The notes under the pieces were generated by a model. It searched no databases and was not told where the DNA came from. It saw only the letters and a list, made by a program, of their open reading frames with translations. From contig NZ_JAQNDM010000002.1 of NCBI RefSeq assembly GCF_028368975.1, forward strand, positions 2,800,007 through 2,864,006: DNA of 64,000 bases. The letters are read 5' to 3'. Positions 8,972-21,300 of the stretch are shown piece after piece. This stretch comes from Stigmatella ashevillena (GTDB lineage Bacteria; Myxococcota; Myxococcia; Myxococcales; Myxococcaceae). Positions within the stretch are counted from its first letter, which is position 1. The number at the start of each line of letters is the position of its first letter. Both the position numbers and the translations under genes were made by a program.

Positions 8972-10321
8972 CTAGGGCTTCGCGTGGTGCTCCAGGAAAC
9001 GCGTATCCAGCTCGCCCGCGCGGAAGGCCTCGGACCGAAGGATGCGCAGGTGCAGCGGGATGTTCGTCTTGATGCCCTCGATGCGGAACTGCTCCAGCGC
9101 CGCAATCGACCGCTCGATGGCCTGGGCGCGCGTGGCGCCCGAGACGATGAGCTTGGCAATCATCGGATCATAGTTCGGCGTGACGGTGTTGCCCTCGGCA
9201 TAGCCCGAGTCCAGGCGCACGCCCTCGCCCGTGGGCGGCACGAACACCTTGAGCGGGCCCGGGGACGGAAAGAACTTCACCGGATCCTCCGCGTAGATGC
9301 GGAACTCGAGCGCCGCCCCCTTCCGCGTCACGTCCTCCTGGCGCACCGTGAGCCGCTCTCCGCTGGCGATGCGCAACTGCCAGCCGATGAGATCCAACCC
9401 CGTCGTCAGCTCGGTCACCGGGTGCTCCACCTGGAGCCGCGCGTTCATCTCGATGAAGTAGACGTTCCCTTCCGAGTAGAGAAACTCCACCGTGCCCGCG
9501 TTGGCGTAGCCAAAGGCCTGGGCCGCCGCCACCGCCGCCGTGAACAGCTTCTGGGCCACCTCGGGGTGCTTACCTCCCGCGAAGAGCGGCGAGGGCGCCT
9601 CCTCCACCACCTTCTGGTGACGGCGCTGGATGGAGCACTCGCGCTCCAGGCCATGGATGAGGTGGCCGTGGTGATCTCCCAGGATCTGCACCTCGATGTG
9701 GCGCGGCGCCGGAAAGTAGCGCTCCAGATAGACCCCCTCGCGCCCAAAGGCCGCCTTCGCCCGGTCCGTGCACTGCCGGAAAACCTTTTCCAGCTCGGCC
9801 GGATCCTTCGCCGCGGCCATGCCGATGCCGCCGCCTCCGCCCGCCGCCTTGCAGAGCACCGGGTAGCCAATGCCCTCGGCCTCTTTCAGCGCCGAGGCCA
9901 CATCCGGCACCACGCCCTCGGTGCCGGGCACCACGGGCACCCCCGCGGCCGCCACCAACTTGCGAGCCTGGCTCTTGTCCTTCATCCGCAGCATGGCCTC
10001 TGGGGGAGGCCCCACGAAGACGATGCCCGCCGCCTGGCAGGCGCTGGCGAACTCGGCGTTCTCCGACAAGAAGCCGTACCCCGGGTGGATGGCCTCGGCC
10101 CCCGTCTTCTTCGCCGCCTCCAGAATGGCGGGAATGTGGAGGTAACTGTCCTTGGCGGGGGCAGGGCCAATGCGCACCGCCTCGTCCGCCTCCCGGACGA
10201 AGGGCAGCTCCGCGTCCGCGTCCGAGTAGACGGCGACGGTGGAGACCCCCATGCTCCGGGCGACCACTCCAATGCGGCGGGAAATTTCACCCCGGTTGGC
10301 GATGAGCAGCTTCTTGAACAT
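8972..10321 (-). CDS. Biotin carboxylase subunit of an acyl-CoA carboxylase
   Basis: A 449-aa ATP-grasp enzyme that carboxylates biotin using bicarbonate and ATP. It begins MFKKLLIANRGEISRRI, the hallmark N-terminus of AccC and other biotin carboxylases. The glycine-rich ATP loop KAAGGGGGIGM, ERYFPAPRHIEVQILGD and the active-site stretch FIEMNARLQVEHPVTE are all present, and the length is normal for a free-standing biotin carboxylase. It heads an operon with the 70-aa biotinyl carrier and the crotonase. It could serve acetyl-, propionyl- or methylcrotonyl-CoA carboxylation; the sequence does not decide between these, so no gene symbol is given. Confidence 0.93.
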   Translation of the reverse strand: MFKKLLIANRGEISRRIGVVARSMGVSTVAVYSDADAELPFVREADEAVRIGPAPAKDSYLHIPAILEAAKKTGAEAIHPGYGFLSENAEFASACQAAGIVFVGPPPEAMLRMKDKSQARKLVAAAGVPVVPGTEGVVPDVASALKEAEGIGYPVLCKAAGGGGGIGMAAAKDPAELEKVFRQCTDRAKAAFGREGVYLERYFPAPRHIEVQILGDHHGHLIHGLERECSIQRRHQKVVEEAPSPLFAGGKHPEVAQKLFTAAVAAAQAFGYANAGTVEFLYSEGNVYFIEMNARLQVEHPVTELTTGLDLIGWQLRIASGERLTVRQEDVTRKGAALEFRIYAEDPVKFFPSPGPLKVFVPPTGEGVRLDSGYAEGNTVTPNYDPMIAKLIVSGATRAQAIERSIAALEQFRIEGIKTNIPLHLRILRSEAFRAGELDTRFLEHHAKP

Positions 10322-10472
10322 GCCTGGCTCCCCGGCTTGCGAAGGGCGGCCAACCTAACCGTCGCCTCCTGCCCTGACAAGCAGGCAGCCAAGAGTGCGT
10401 TACAGGCGTGTACAGGTCCACACAGGACGGTTCAGTTGCGACCGCGCGCAACCCTGTCATACCGTCCGATTC

Positions 10473-10850
10473 GTGAAGCAAACAGAGACCGACACAGGAC
10501 GGGTGGTGGACCTCCAGGGCGCACGCCGCGAGCGCCGGCTGGAGCTGTACCGGGCACGGCTGGCGGACCGTCTGGGCGCCAACCGGCAAACGCTGGAGAC
10601 GCTCTCCCAGGCCGGCACGCTCTTCTCCCCGGAAGGCACCCGGCGCGGCCGCGCCTTGCTCAAGGCCCGCCAGATGCTCCAGCGCGCGGGCACGCTCGTG
10701 GAGTTGCTGGCCGGCGAAGGCGTGGTGCCCGCGCCCCGGCTCCCCGAGCGCATCGAGGAAATCTACGAAGAGCTGGACGCGCTCATGGCGCGCAGCGACG
10801 CGCTCTTGGGCCGGGATGAGGCGAGCGTGGCCCGCCTCCCCCACCGCTAG
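10473..10850 (+). CDS. Conserved-looking hypothetical protein, 125 aa
   Basis: A small, Arg/Leu/Glu-rich, probably all-helical soluble protein. It has no signal peptide or membrane segment. Repeated patterns such as ERRLELYRARLADRL and RIEEIYEELDALMARSD suggest amphipathic helices or a coiled coil. No family was recognised. The start at GTG 10473 removes a non-protein-like upstream extension (the frame is open from 10395). It is divergent from the biotin carboxylase gene, and its stop codon lies only five bases from the ftsZ stop, so the two are convergent. The coding call rests on strong third-position GC and placement. Function unknown. Confidence 0.6.
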   Translation: MKQTETDTGRVVDLQGARRERRLELYRARLADRLGANRQTLETLSQAGTLFSPEGTRRGRALLKARQMLQRAGTLVELLAGEGVVPAPRLPERIEEIYEELDALMARSDALLGRDEASVARLPHR

Positions 10851-10855
10851 CCCCC

Positions 10856-12085
10856 TCAGGGCATCTCGGTCTGTCCCTGCCTCCGCAGGAAGGTGGGGAT
10901 GTCGAACTGATCCTCGTCCAGCGGCAGCGCCGCGTCCTTCACCACCGCGGTGCGGGAGCTCGTCACGGCCTTGTTCTCGACCGAGGAGAGCGAGCGACTA
11001 CCGGACTTGGCGGGCACCAGGGTGGCCACCTCCTCGCGCTCGCGTGCCACGCTGAGCACCGAGGAGGACGGGCGGTTGACGAGCGGCACCGGCGTGGTCT
11101 GCACGGCCACGGTGCGCTGCTGCTTGAGCTCGCGGTGCACGAAGCCCGTGGCGATGATGGTGATCTTCACCTCGTCCTGGATCTGCTCGTCGATGAGCGA
11201 GCCGAAGATGATCTCCGCCTCGTTGTCGGCGGCGTCGTGCACCAGGGTGAGCGCCTCGTTAACCTCTTGAAGCGTCATGTCCCGGCCGCCGGTGATGTTG
11301 ATGAGCAGGCCGGTGGCGCCATCGATGGAGACATCCTCCAGGAGCGGGCTGGAGATGGCTTGCTGCATGGCGATGAGCGCGCGCTTCTCGCCGGAGGAGC
11401 AGCCGGTGCCCATGAGCGCCAGGCCCTTGTCGCTCATGATGGTCTTCACATCCGCGAAGTCCACGTTGATGTAGCCGTGGTACTGGATGAGGTCCGAGAT
11501 GCCTTGCACGGCGTTGAGGAGGACCTCGTCGGCGCGCTTGAAGGTCTCCAGCAGCGGCATGGGCTCGGTGCTCAGGGTGAGCAGCCGCTGGTTGGGGATG
11601 GTGATGAGGGTGTCGACGGCGGCCTTGAGCTCCACGAGCCCCTGCTCGGCCTGCTTGCGGCGCTTGTTTCCCTCGAAGAGGAAGGGCTTGGTGACCACGC
11701 CCACGGTGAGACAGCCGAGGCTCTTGGCGATGTCCGCGATGATGGGCGCGGCGCCCGTGCCGGTGCCACCGCCCATGCCCGCGGTGACGAACACCATGTC
11801 CGCCCCTTCCAGGACGGCGGCGATCTGATCCCTGGACTCCAGCGCGGCCTCACGGCCCATCTCCGGGTTGGCGCCCGCGCCCAGGCCCTTGGTCAGCGTC
11901 TGGCCGATTTGGAGCCGCGTCGGCGACTTGTTGGCGGCCAGGGCCTGCACATCGGTATTGGCGGCAATGAAGTCGACCCGTTCCAGCTTGGCCAGGATCA
12001 TCGTGTTGACGGCGTTGCAACCGGCTCCACCTACGCCAACAACACGAATCTTCGCGGCCTGCTTGTTCTGCTCGAACTGGTCCAT
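10856..12085 (-). CDS. ftsZ: Cell division protein FtsZ
   Basis: The tubulin-like GTPase that forms the cytokinetic Z-ring, 409 aa. The GTP-binding signature [10 protein letters not shown] is present, as are the N-terminal loop [15 protein letters not shown] and the T7 loop region NVDFADV. After a variable linker (about residues 320-385) the conserved C-terminal peptide DIPTFLRRQ, which binds FtsA and other partners, is intact. ATG at 12085 is preceded by AAAGGA; the frame is open to 12139 but that extension is not FtsZ-like. Unusually, ftsZ does not directly follow ftsA: a 15.2 kb gene separates them, so ftsZ must depend on a promoter in the 250 bases upstream or on read-through from the giant gene. 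Confidence 0.98.
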   Translation of the reverse strand: MDQFEQNKQAAKIRVVGVGGAGCNAVNTMILAKLERVDFIAANTDVQALAANKSPTRLQIGQTLTKGLGAGANPEMGREAALESRDQIAAVLEGADMVFVTAGMGGGTGTGAAPIIADIAKSLGCLTVGVVTKPFLFEGNKRRKQAEQGLVELKAAVDTLITIPNQRLLTLSTEPMPLLETFKRADEVLLNAVQGISDLIQYHGYINVDFADVKTIMSDKGLALMGTGCSSGEKRALIAMQQAISSPLLEDVSIDGATGLLINITGGRDMTLQEVNEALTLVHDAADNEAEIIFGSLIDEQIQDEVKITIIATGFVHRELKQQRTVAVQTTPVPLVNRPSSSVLSVAREREEVATLVPAKSGSRSLSSVENKAVTSSRTAVVKDAALPLDEDQFDIPTFLRRQGQTEMP

Positions 12086-12174
12086 GGTGATCCTTTCGGC
12101 GGAAGCCACGCGTCGCCAGTCGCGGGGTCCCCAGGTCATCCATCATCAGCAAGTCGCGGTCTTTGGCAAGTATT

Positions 12175-12204
12175 CCGCAACGTGGATGTAGCGGCACGTT
12201 GCGG
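12175..12204. promoter_or_regulatory. Perfect 10-bp inverted repeat upstream of ftsZ
   Basis: CCGCAACGTG at 12175-12184 and CACGTTGCGG at 12195-12204 are exact reverse complements separated by 10 bases. The site is about 90-120 bases upstream of the ftsZ ATG, within the 251-base gene-free region between the giant gene and ftsZ. The half-site centres are 20 bp apart, two helical turns, as expected for a dimeric regulator binding one face of DNA. No regulator is assigned. No run of T follows, so it is not a standard terminator. Confidence 0.55.
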
Positions 12205-12336
12205 TCTCAAGTCCTGACAGGCACTTACGCGGAGCCTGGGCCCCCGGACCTCATGGGCCGGTGGGCCTGCGTCACATCTTGACTCGCGATTCGAGCCGCG
12301 CCATCCCCCACCACGGCACTGGCCAGGCAGGCATGC

Positions 12337-15300
12337 TCAGGGAGCGGGGCGCTCCACCTCGAGGGGCTTGACCTTCACGACGGAGAACTCCACCCGGCGG
12401 TTGTTGTCGCGGCCCTTGGAGGTCTTGTTGCTGGCCACCGGGCGCGCCTCGCCGAAGCCCACCGACTCCAACCGCTCCGCCTCGACGCCCTCCTGGACGA
12501 GGCGCTCGAGCACGGCCTTCGCGCGGCGCTCGGACAGGCGCAGGTTCTCCTCGTCGGCCCCCTGATCATCCGTGTAGCCCTCCACGCGGATCTTCTCGAT
12601 CTCGGGGTGGGCCTTGAGCACCTGCGCCACCTGCTTCAGCAGGCTGAAGGACTTCGGGAGGATGACGTTCATCTTGGAGGTGAAGAAGATCTTATCGAGG
12701 ATGACGATCTTCTCCCGCTCCACGAGCACCTTCACCTTGCCCTTGTCCGGGCAGCCGTCCTCGTCGTTCACGCCGTTGATGGTCTCCGGCTCGTTGGGGC
12801 ATTTGTCGCTCGCGTCCGCGACGCCATCCTGGTCGTTGTCCGGATCCGGGCAGCCGTCCTCATCCCGGAAGCCGTCCTTGTCCTCGGGCTCCGTCGGGCA
12901 GCGGTCCACGTCATCCGTCAAGCCGTCCCCGTCCGTATCCACAGGCGGTGGGGGCGGAGCCACGTCCGGACAGCCGTCTTCGTCCTGGAAGCCGTTCTTC
13001 GTCTCCGGCTCGTTGGGGCACTTGTCGCTCGCATCCAGAATGCCGTCCCCATCGTTGTCCGGATCCGCGCAGCCATCTTCGTCCTGGAAGCCGTCGAGGT
13101 CTTCCGGTCCCTGGGGGCATACCGGCACAGGCTCCTGCTTGAGCACCGCCACGGGCGGCTCCACGGGCGGCTCCACGGGCTTGGACGCTGGGGCCTTCCG
13201 GCCTCCCAGGGACCAGTTGGAAACCCCCGCGACGATCCGGAACTCGGGCGTGCCGTAGCCTCTCGTGAAGCCAGGCCCCCCTCCCACGTGGGCGTCGAAG
13301 GCGTTCAGGAACCGGTACTTCACCACGGCGAGCAGTTCGAGCGGACGCTCCTCGGCGCCCTCCTGCCCCAGCCCGAGGGCGCCCGCCAGCGAGCCCCCCA
13401 CGGTCAGCTTCCCGAAGGGCACCTCCGCGCCAACGCCGTAGGTGAACTCGTTGGACACGGAGAGGTTGCGCAGCTGCTCCTTGGGACGCAAGGCAAAGCC
13501 CAGGTTGGCCAGCACCCGGGTGCCGCTGCCGTGACGCCACTCACCGAGGACCCGTGGGTGCACGGAGAAGGGTCCCCCGCGGAAGTCCGAGCTGCCCGTG
13601 GGCAGGTGGATCGGAAGCGCGACGCCCAGGTCCAGCGACTCCCGGGACAAGAGGTGCGCCTTCGGCACCAACCGCAGATTCCCCAGGCCCGTCGAGTCCG
13701 CGCCCTGAAAATCTTGCCTCGTGTCAGACGGGGGCGACGAGGTCTGCGAGGTGATGGGAAGGGCCACGCCCAGCTCGAACCTGTCGCGCAGGGCGATGGC
13801 CCCCATCAAGTCCACGGTGAGCTGGGACGCCACCAGTTTGTAGACGACCTTGTCCGTGACGGGATGGGTGATGGTCAGTGGGTCCTTCGCGTAGCTCACC
13901 GACACACCCACGTTCCAGTCCAGGTGGCGCCCCACCCTCGCGCTGTGGAGGCCCAAGAGATCATGCAAGCCGGGCGCAGGCTTGTACTGCTGCGCGTCGA
14001 TCTTGTCGGACGTGGACACGGGGGAGATGGACTGGGCTTCCGCGGGCAAGCTCCCGAGGCCTCCCAGGACCGCCATCACCCCCCAGACCCCAGCCAGGGC
14101 CGACTGACGGCTCCCCTGGCCCTGCCGACGGCGCCGCAGCAGCGGCAGTCCGAGCAACAGCGCCAGAGGCACCAGACTTGAGGTTCCCGTCGAACCACAC
14201 CCGCTGCCTCCGACGAGGAAGTCGTCCGAGCCGTCCAGCGGATTGCTGCCAATCTCCAGCTCGTCGCCGTCGTCCACTCCACCTTGGTCGGTGTCCGCCT
14301 TGCGCGGATCGGTCTCGCCTGGATCGACCGTGCCCGAGTGGTTCTTGTCCTCATCGCCATCGGACAGCCTGTCTCCATCGGTGTCCACCTTGGTCGGATC
14401 TGTCTCACCCTCGTCGAAGCTGCCCGAGTGGTCTGCATCCTCCACACCATCCGGCAAGCCGTCTCCATCCGTATCCGCCTTGTGCGGGTCGGTCTTCGTC
14501 AGCGGATCGATGTCTGCCCGGAAGTTCGGCGAGGACTTGTCGGTCCCAGAAGGCGCCGTCGCTGCTGTCACGCCTCGCTCGGTGCCATCGAGGATTCCAT
14601 CGTTGTCGCTGTCCTCATCGAGGGCATTGATGCGACCGTCCCCGTCCGTGTCTTCCAGACCGTCCGCACCATCAGGGACACCATCGTCGTCCGAGTCGTT
14701 GTCGAAGGGATCGGTGCCCACCTGCACCTCGCGATCGTAGTCCACGCCATCCCGATCGCCGTCCCTGTCATCGGAGGGATCCAGCGGATTGAGATCGCCT
14801 GGGTCAACCCGGCCGTTGTGGTTGCGATCCTCGATGCCGTCGAACACGCCTCCCCTGTCGGTGTCCTGATTGAGCGGATCCGTCTTCGTGCTGGGGTCCG
14901 CATCCGCCTGGAACTTCGACAGATCCGTGTTGCTGCCCTCTGGTACGGCCAAGCCCAGTTCCAGGCCGTCGCTCAGCCCGTCCTCGTCCGTGTCGAACAC
15001 GAGCGGGCTTGTCTCATCGGCATCCACCACGCCGTTGAGGTTGGCATCCTCGGAACCGTCCATCAGACCGTCATCGTCCGTGTCGTCATCCATCGGATCC
15101 GTTCCAAGCTTCGCCTCCAACTCGTCGGTGAGACCATCTCCGTCCGAGTCCCCTGGCGGCAGCGGCGCGGTCACCGTCACCGTGGCGGTGTCCGTCCCTC
15201 CGTTTCCGTCGGAGATCGTGTACGTGAAGGTCGTGGCACTGAATGTGGCGCTTGGCGTGAAGCTCACCCCCGAGGCGGTGAACGCCACCAACCCCTGAGA

Positions 15301-18300
15301 CGGAGACGGCTGGGTCACCGAGACGATGGAGAGTGTCTCCCCCGTATCCGGCTCCGCCGTGTCATTGGCCAGCACGTCCAACGGCGTGGGGCCACTTCCC
15401 GCATCCACCACGAAGGTGTCGTCGTTGGCCGTGGGCGGGTCGTTCACCGGCGTCACCGTCACCGTCACCGTCGCGGTGTCCGAGCCTCCGTTGCCATCGG
15501 ACACCGTGTACGTGAACGTCGTGGTGCCGTTGTAATTGGCCTCGGGCGTGAATCTCACGGTGCCGTCCATCAGCGTCACCGTGCCGTGGGCCGGCTGCGT
15601 CACCGCCGTCACGACCAAGGTTTCTCCCGCATCCGGAGCCGCCGAGTCGTTGCCCAAGACTTCCAGAGCCACCGCGTCGCTGTCCTCGGGGACATTGAAG
15701 CTGTCGTCGTTGGCCGTGGGCGGGTTGTTGACCGGGCGAACCTGAACCGTCACGGTGGCCGTGTCGGTCCCGCCGCGGCCGTCCGACACGGTGTAGGTGA
15801 AGGACGTGGTCCCCGTGAAACCCGGGGTGGCATTGAAGGTCACTCGTGAAGAGGTGAAGCCCACTCCTCCGCCGATGGTGGGCTGCGTCACCGCCGTGAT
15901 GGTGAGCGTCTCCCCCACGTCGGGGGCCGTCGTGTCGTTGGCCAGCACGTCCAGGGCATTGGACGTGCTGCCCGTCACGACGACGAAGAGATCATCCACC
16001 GCATCGGGCGGCCTGTTGAGCGGAGTGACCGTCACCGTCACCCGCGCTTGGTCCCTCCCTCCGTTGCCATCCGAGATCGTGTAGAGGAACGTCGTGGTGC
16101 CGTAGTAGTTGACCGCAGGGGTGAACGTCACGTTCTCGGTCGTGAACGTCACCGAGCCATGGGCCGGCTGCGTCACCCCGATGATGGTCAGCGTCTCGCC
16201 TGTGTCGGGCGCGAACGAGTCGTTGGCCAGCACGTCCAAGACCGTCGGGCCGCTGTTCTCATTCACCGTGAAGCTGTCATCGTTGGCCGCCGGCGGGTTG
16301 TTCGAGCCGGAGACCACCACCGTTACCGTGGCCGTATCCGTTCCTCCATTGCCATCGGAGATCTCGTAATCGAAGGACGTGGTGCCGCTGAAGTTGGCCG
16401 CGGGCGTAAAGCTCACCACGCCGCCCGTCAACTCCACCGTGCCGTTCGCGGGCTGGGTGACGGACGTCACCGTCAGCGTCTCTCCCTCATCCGGCGCGAA
16501 CGTGTCGTTGAGCAGCACGTCCAGCACCGAGGCCGCGCTGTTCTCCGCCACCCTGAAGCTGTCGTTGACGGCCGTGGGAGGGTCGTTCACTGGCGTCACC
16601 GTCACCGTGACGGTGGCCGTGTCCGTTCCTCCGTTCCCATCCGAGATGGTGTACGAGAACACCGTGACGCCATGGAAGTTGGCCTCGGGCGTAAACCGCA
16701 CCAGGCCACCCGACTGCGACGCCGTGCCATGGGCCGGCTGGGTCACTCCGGTCACCGTCAGCGTCTCGCCCACATCCGGAGCGGACGTGTCGTTGGCGAG
16801 CACGTCCAGCACCGCGGTGCCGCTGTCCTCGGCCACCGTGAAGGTGTCGTTGACGGCATCCGGCGGGTCATTCACCGGTGTCACCGTCACCGTCACCGTG
16901 GCCGTGGCCGTCCCACCGTTGCCATCCGAGATCGTGTACGTGAACGAGGTGGTGCCGTTGAAGCCAGTCGTCGGCGTGAACCGCACCAGCCCACCCGTCA
17001 GTCCCACCACGCCGTTGACGGGCTGGGTCACCGCCGTCACCGTCAGCGTCTCGCCCGTGTCCGGGGCCGCCGTGTCGTTGGCCAGCACGTTCAGCTGTAT
17101 CGCCGTGGTGCCCTCGGCCACCGTGAAGCTGTCGTTGTTGGCCACCGGCGGATCATTCACCGGCGTCACCGTCACCGTGACCGCCGCCGAGTCGACCCCT
17201 CCATTGCCATCGGACACCGTGTACGTGAACACCGTGGTCCCGTTGAAGTTGGCCTCCGGGGTGAAGCTCACATTGGTCGCAGTGAAGGTCACCGTGCCGT
17301 GGGTCGGCTGGGTCACCGCGCTGACGGTCAGCGTCTCGCCCACATCCGGCGCGAACGTGTCGTTGGCGAGCACGTTGAACTCCGTGGCCGCGCTGTCCTC
17401 GGCCACCGTGTACGCGTCATCGTTGGCGACCGGCGGATTGTTCGCTCCTTCCACCGTCACCGTCACCGTGGCCGAGTCCGTCCCTCCGTGGCCATCCGAC
17501 ACGGTGTACGTGAAGGTCGTGGAGCCCTCGAAGTTGGGCGCGGGAGTGAAGCTCACGCCCCCGCCGGTCAACGCCACCGTGCCGGAAGCGGGCGGTGTGA
17601 CCGATGCCACCGTCAGCGTCTCGCCCACGTCCGGCGCGGCCGTGTCGTTGAGCAGCACATCCAGCAGCGTGGCCGTGCTGTTCTTGGCCACCGTGAAGGC
17701 ATCGTCGTTGGCCGTCGGCGGATCATTCACCGGCGTCACCGTCACCGTGACCGTCCCCGTGGCGGTGCCCCCGTTGCCATCGGAAATGGTGTACGCGAAG
17801 GACGTGCTTCCGTTGAAGTTGGCGGCGGGGGTGAAGCTCACATTGGCCGCGGTGAAGGTCACCGTGCCGTTCGCGGGCTGGGTGACGGACGTCACCGCCA
17901 GCGTCTCGCCGACATCGGGGGCGATCCTGTCGTTGGCCAGGACATCCAGCACGGTGGCCACGCTGTCCTCGGCCACCGTGAAGCTGTCGTTGACGGCCGT
18001 GGGCGGATCGTTCACCGGCGTCACCGTCACCGTCACCGTCGCGGTATCCGTCCCTCCATTGCCATCGGACACCGTGTACGTGAACGTCGTGGTCCCGTTG
18101 TAGTTGGTGACGGGCCTGAAGCGCACGGTTCCGGTGATCAACGTCACCTGGCCATTGGTCGGCTGGGTCACCGCCGTGACGGCCAGCGTCTCGCCCGTAT
18201 CCGGCTCCGCCGTGTCATTGGTCCGGACATCCAGCACCGTGAACCCGCTGTCCTCCAACACGGAGAACGCATCGTCGTTGGCCGTGGGCGGATCATTCAC

Positions 18301-21300
18301 CGGCGTCACCGACACCGTCACGAGGGCCGTGTCCGTACCCCCGTTGCCATCGGACACCGTGTACGTGAACGACGTGATGCCATTGTAGTTGGCCGCGGGC
18401 GTGAAGCTCACCTTGTTCGCCGCGATGGTCACCGTCGCGTTCGCAGGCTGGGTCACCGACAGGATGGAGAGCGTCTCCCCCGTGTCCGGGGCCGTCGTGT
18501 CATTCACCAGCACGTCCAGCGCCGTGGCCCCACTGTCCTCGACCACCGTGAAGCTGTCGTCGTTGGCGGTGGGAGGCTTGTTGGTCCCTCCCACGATGAC
18601 GGTCACCGTGGCCGTGGCCGTCCCGCCGTTGCCATCGGAGATGGTGTACGTGAACGTCGTGGGCCCATTGAAGTTCGCCGCAGGGGTGAAGCTCACATTG
18701 CCCGCGGTGAAGGTCACCGTGCCATTCGCAGGCTGGGTCACCGCCGTCACCCGCAGGGTCTCACCCACATCGGGGGTGATCGTGTCGTTGATCAACACGT
18801 TCAGCGCCGTGGGGCCGCTGTTGGCCGCCACCGTGAAGCTGTCGTCGTTGGCCACCGGCGGATCATTCACCGGCGTCACCGTCACCACCACGGTGGCCGT
18901 GTCCGTGCCGCCCCGGCCATCCGAGGCCGTGTAGGTGAAGGAGGTGGTGCCGAAGAAGTTGGCCGGCGGCGTGTAGCTCACCTTGTCCGCCACGATGGCC
19001 ACCGTTCCCTGAGCCGGCTGGGTCACCGCCGCCACCGACAACGTCTCGCCCAGGTCTGGCGCCGTCGAGTCGTTGACCAGCACGTCCAGCTCCGTGGCCC
19101 CGCTGTCCTCCGCCACGGTGAACGCATCGTCGCTGGCCGTGGGCGGGCGGTTCACCGGAGTGACCGTCACCGTCACCGTGGCCGTGTCCGTTCCGCCGTT
19201 GCCATCGGAGATCGTGTACGTGAACGACGTGGTGCCGCGGAACCCGATGTCCGGCGTGAACGTCACCTCGGTGGCCGTGAAGGACACCGTGCCATTGGCC
19301 GGTTGGGTCACCTCGGTGATGGCGAGCGTCTCGCCCGTGTCCGGCGCAAACGTGTCGTTGGCCAGCACATCCAGCGGCGTCGTTCCCAGGTCCTCGGACA
19401 TCGTGAAGGTGTCGTTCACCGCGTCCGGCGGGTCGTTCACCGGCGTCACCGTCACCGTCACGGTGGCCTCATCCGAGGCGCCACCCCCGTCCGTCACCGT
19501 GTAGGTGAAGGACGTGGTGCCGTAGTAGTTGGCGGCGGGCGTGAAGCTCACGTTCTCCGAGGTGAAGGTCACCGTGCCGTGGGCCGACGGGGTCACCGCC
19601 GTCACCCGCAGCGACTCACCCGTCTCGGGGCTCGTCGAGTCGTTGGCCAGCACCTCCACCACCGTGGCCCCACTGTCCTCGGCCACCGTGATGGCATCGT
19701 CGTTGGCCGTGGGCGGATCGTTCACCGGCGTCACCGTCATCGTGACGTTGGCCGTGTCCGTCCCGCCATTGCCGTCGGACACCGTGTACGTGAACGTCGT
19801 GGCGCCAAAATAGTTGTCCGGAGGCGTGTAGCTCACCTTGCCCGCGGTGAAGGTCACCATGCCTCGGGTCGGCTGCGTCACCGCGACAATGGTGAGCGTC
19901 TCGCCCGTGTCCGGGGCCGTGGTGTCATTGGCCAGCACGTCCAGCTCCGTGGCCCCGCTGTCTTCGGCCACCGTGTAGCTGTCGTCCTCGGCCGTCGGCC
20001 TGTGGTTGCTCCCGCCCACGACGACCGTGACCGTCGCCGTGTCCGTGCCCCCATTTCCGTCCGACACCGTGTAGACGAAGGACGTGGTGCCATTGAAGTC
20101 CGTCGCGGGGGTGAAGCGCACCACCCCATCGGTCAGCGTCGCTGAGCCATTGGTCGGCTGGGTCACGCCCGTGATGGTCAGCGTCTCGCCAATGTCCGGC
20201 GCCGTGGTGTCATTGGCCAGCACGTCCAGGGCCGTGGCCCCGCTGTTCTCTTCCACCGAGAAGGAATCATCGTTGGCCACCGGCAGGTCGTTCACCGGAG
20301 TGACCGTCACCGTCACCGTGGCCGTGGCCGTCCCGCCGTTGCCATCGGAGATCGTGTACGTGAACGACGTGACGCCGTAGTAGTTGGCCGGCGGCGTGTA
20401 GCTCACGTTGCCCGGCGTGAAGGTCACCACGCCCTCCGCGGGCTGAGTGACCACCGTGATCGTCAGCGTCTCTCCTGCTTCCGGAGCAGACGAGTCATTG
20501 GCCAGCACGTTCAGCACCGTCGTGCCACTGTCCTCGGCCACCGAGTAAGCGTCGTTGGTTGCGGTCGGCGGGTCATTCACCGGCGAGACGTTCAGCGTCA
20601 CCGTGGCCGTGGCCGTCCCACCGTTGCCATCGGAGATCGTGTACGTGAACGCCGTGGTGCCGAAGAAGTTGGCCGCGGGAGTGAAGCTGACGTTCGCGGG
20701 GGTAAAGGTCACCGTGCCCCCACCCGGCTGAGTCACCGCGATGATGGTGAGCGTCTCGCCCGTGTCCGGCGCCGTGGTGTCGTTGGCGAGCACGTCCAGC
20801 GGCGTGGCCCCACTGTCCTCCGCGACCGTGAAGCTGTCGTTGACCGCCCGGGGCGGGTCGTTCACCGGCGTCACCGTCATCGTCACCGTCGCGATGTCGG
20901 TGCCACCATTCCCATCGGACACCGTGTACGTGAACGTCGTGGTCCCATTGAAGTTGGCTTCGGGCCGGAAGCGCACCACGCCTGCCGACAGCGTCACCGA
21001 ACCATGAGCAGGCAGCGTCACCGCGATCACGGAGAGCGTCTCGCCCGTGTCCGGCGCCGTGGTGTCGTTGGCGAGCACATCCAGCGTCGTGAACCCACTG
21101 TCCTCGGCCACCGTGTAGGCATCATCCTCGGCCACCGGCGGGTCGTTCACCGGCGTCACCGTCACCGTGACGTTGGCCGTGTCCGTGCCCCCGTTGCCGT
21201 CGGACACCGTGTACGTGAACGTCGTGGTGCCATTGAAATTGGCCGCAGGCGTGAAGCTCACATCGCCCGCGGTGAAGGTCACCGTGCCATTCGCAGGCTG

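Noticed and set aside
10436..10463. TTGCGA and CATACC as a promoter for the 125-aa gene
   Set aside because: Spacing is 16 bases but the -10 matches only three of six consensus positions; too weak to list.
12086..12336. A definite -35/-10 promoter for ftsZ
   Set aside because: Several weak candidates such as TTGAGA near 12210 exist, but none has a matching -10 at the correct distance.
16048..20145. A 1365-residue open frame on the plus strand
   Set aside because: Also a shadow of the tandem array on the other strand, produced by strong codon bias and lack of stop codons in repeats.
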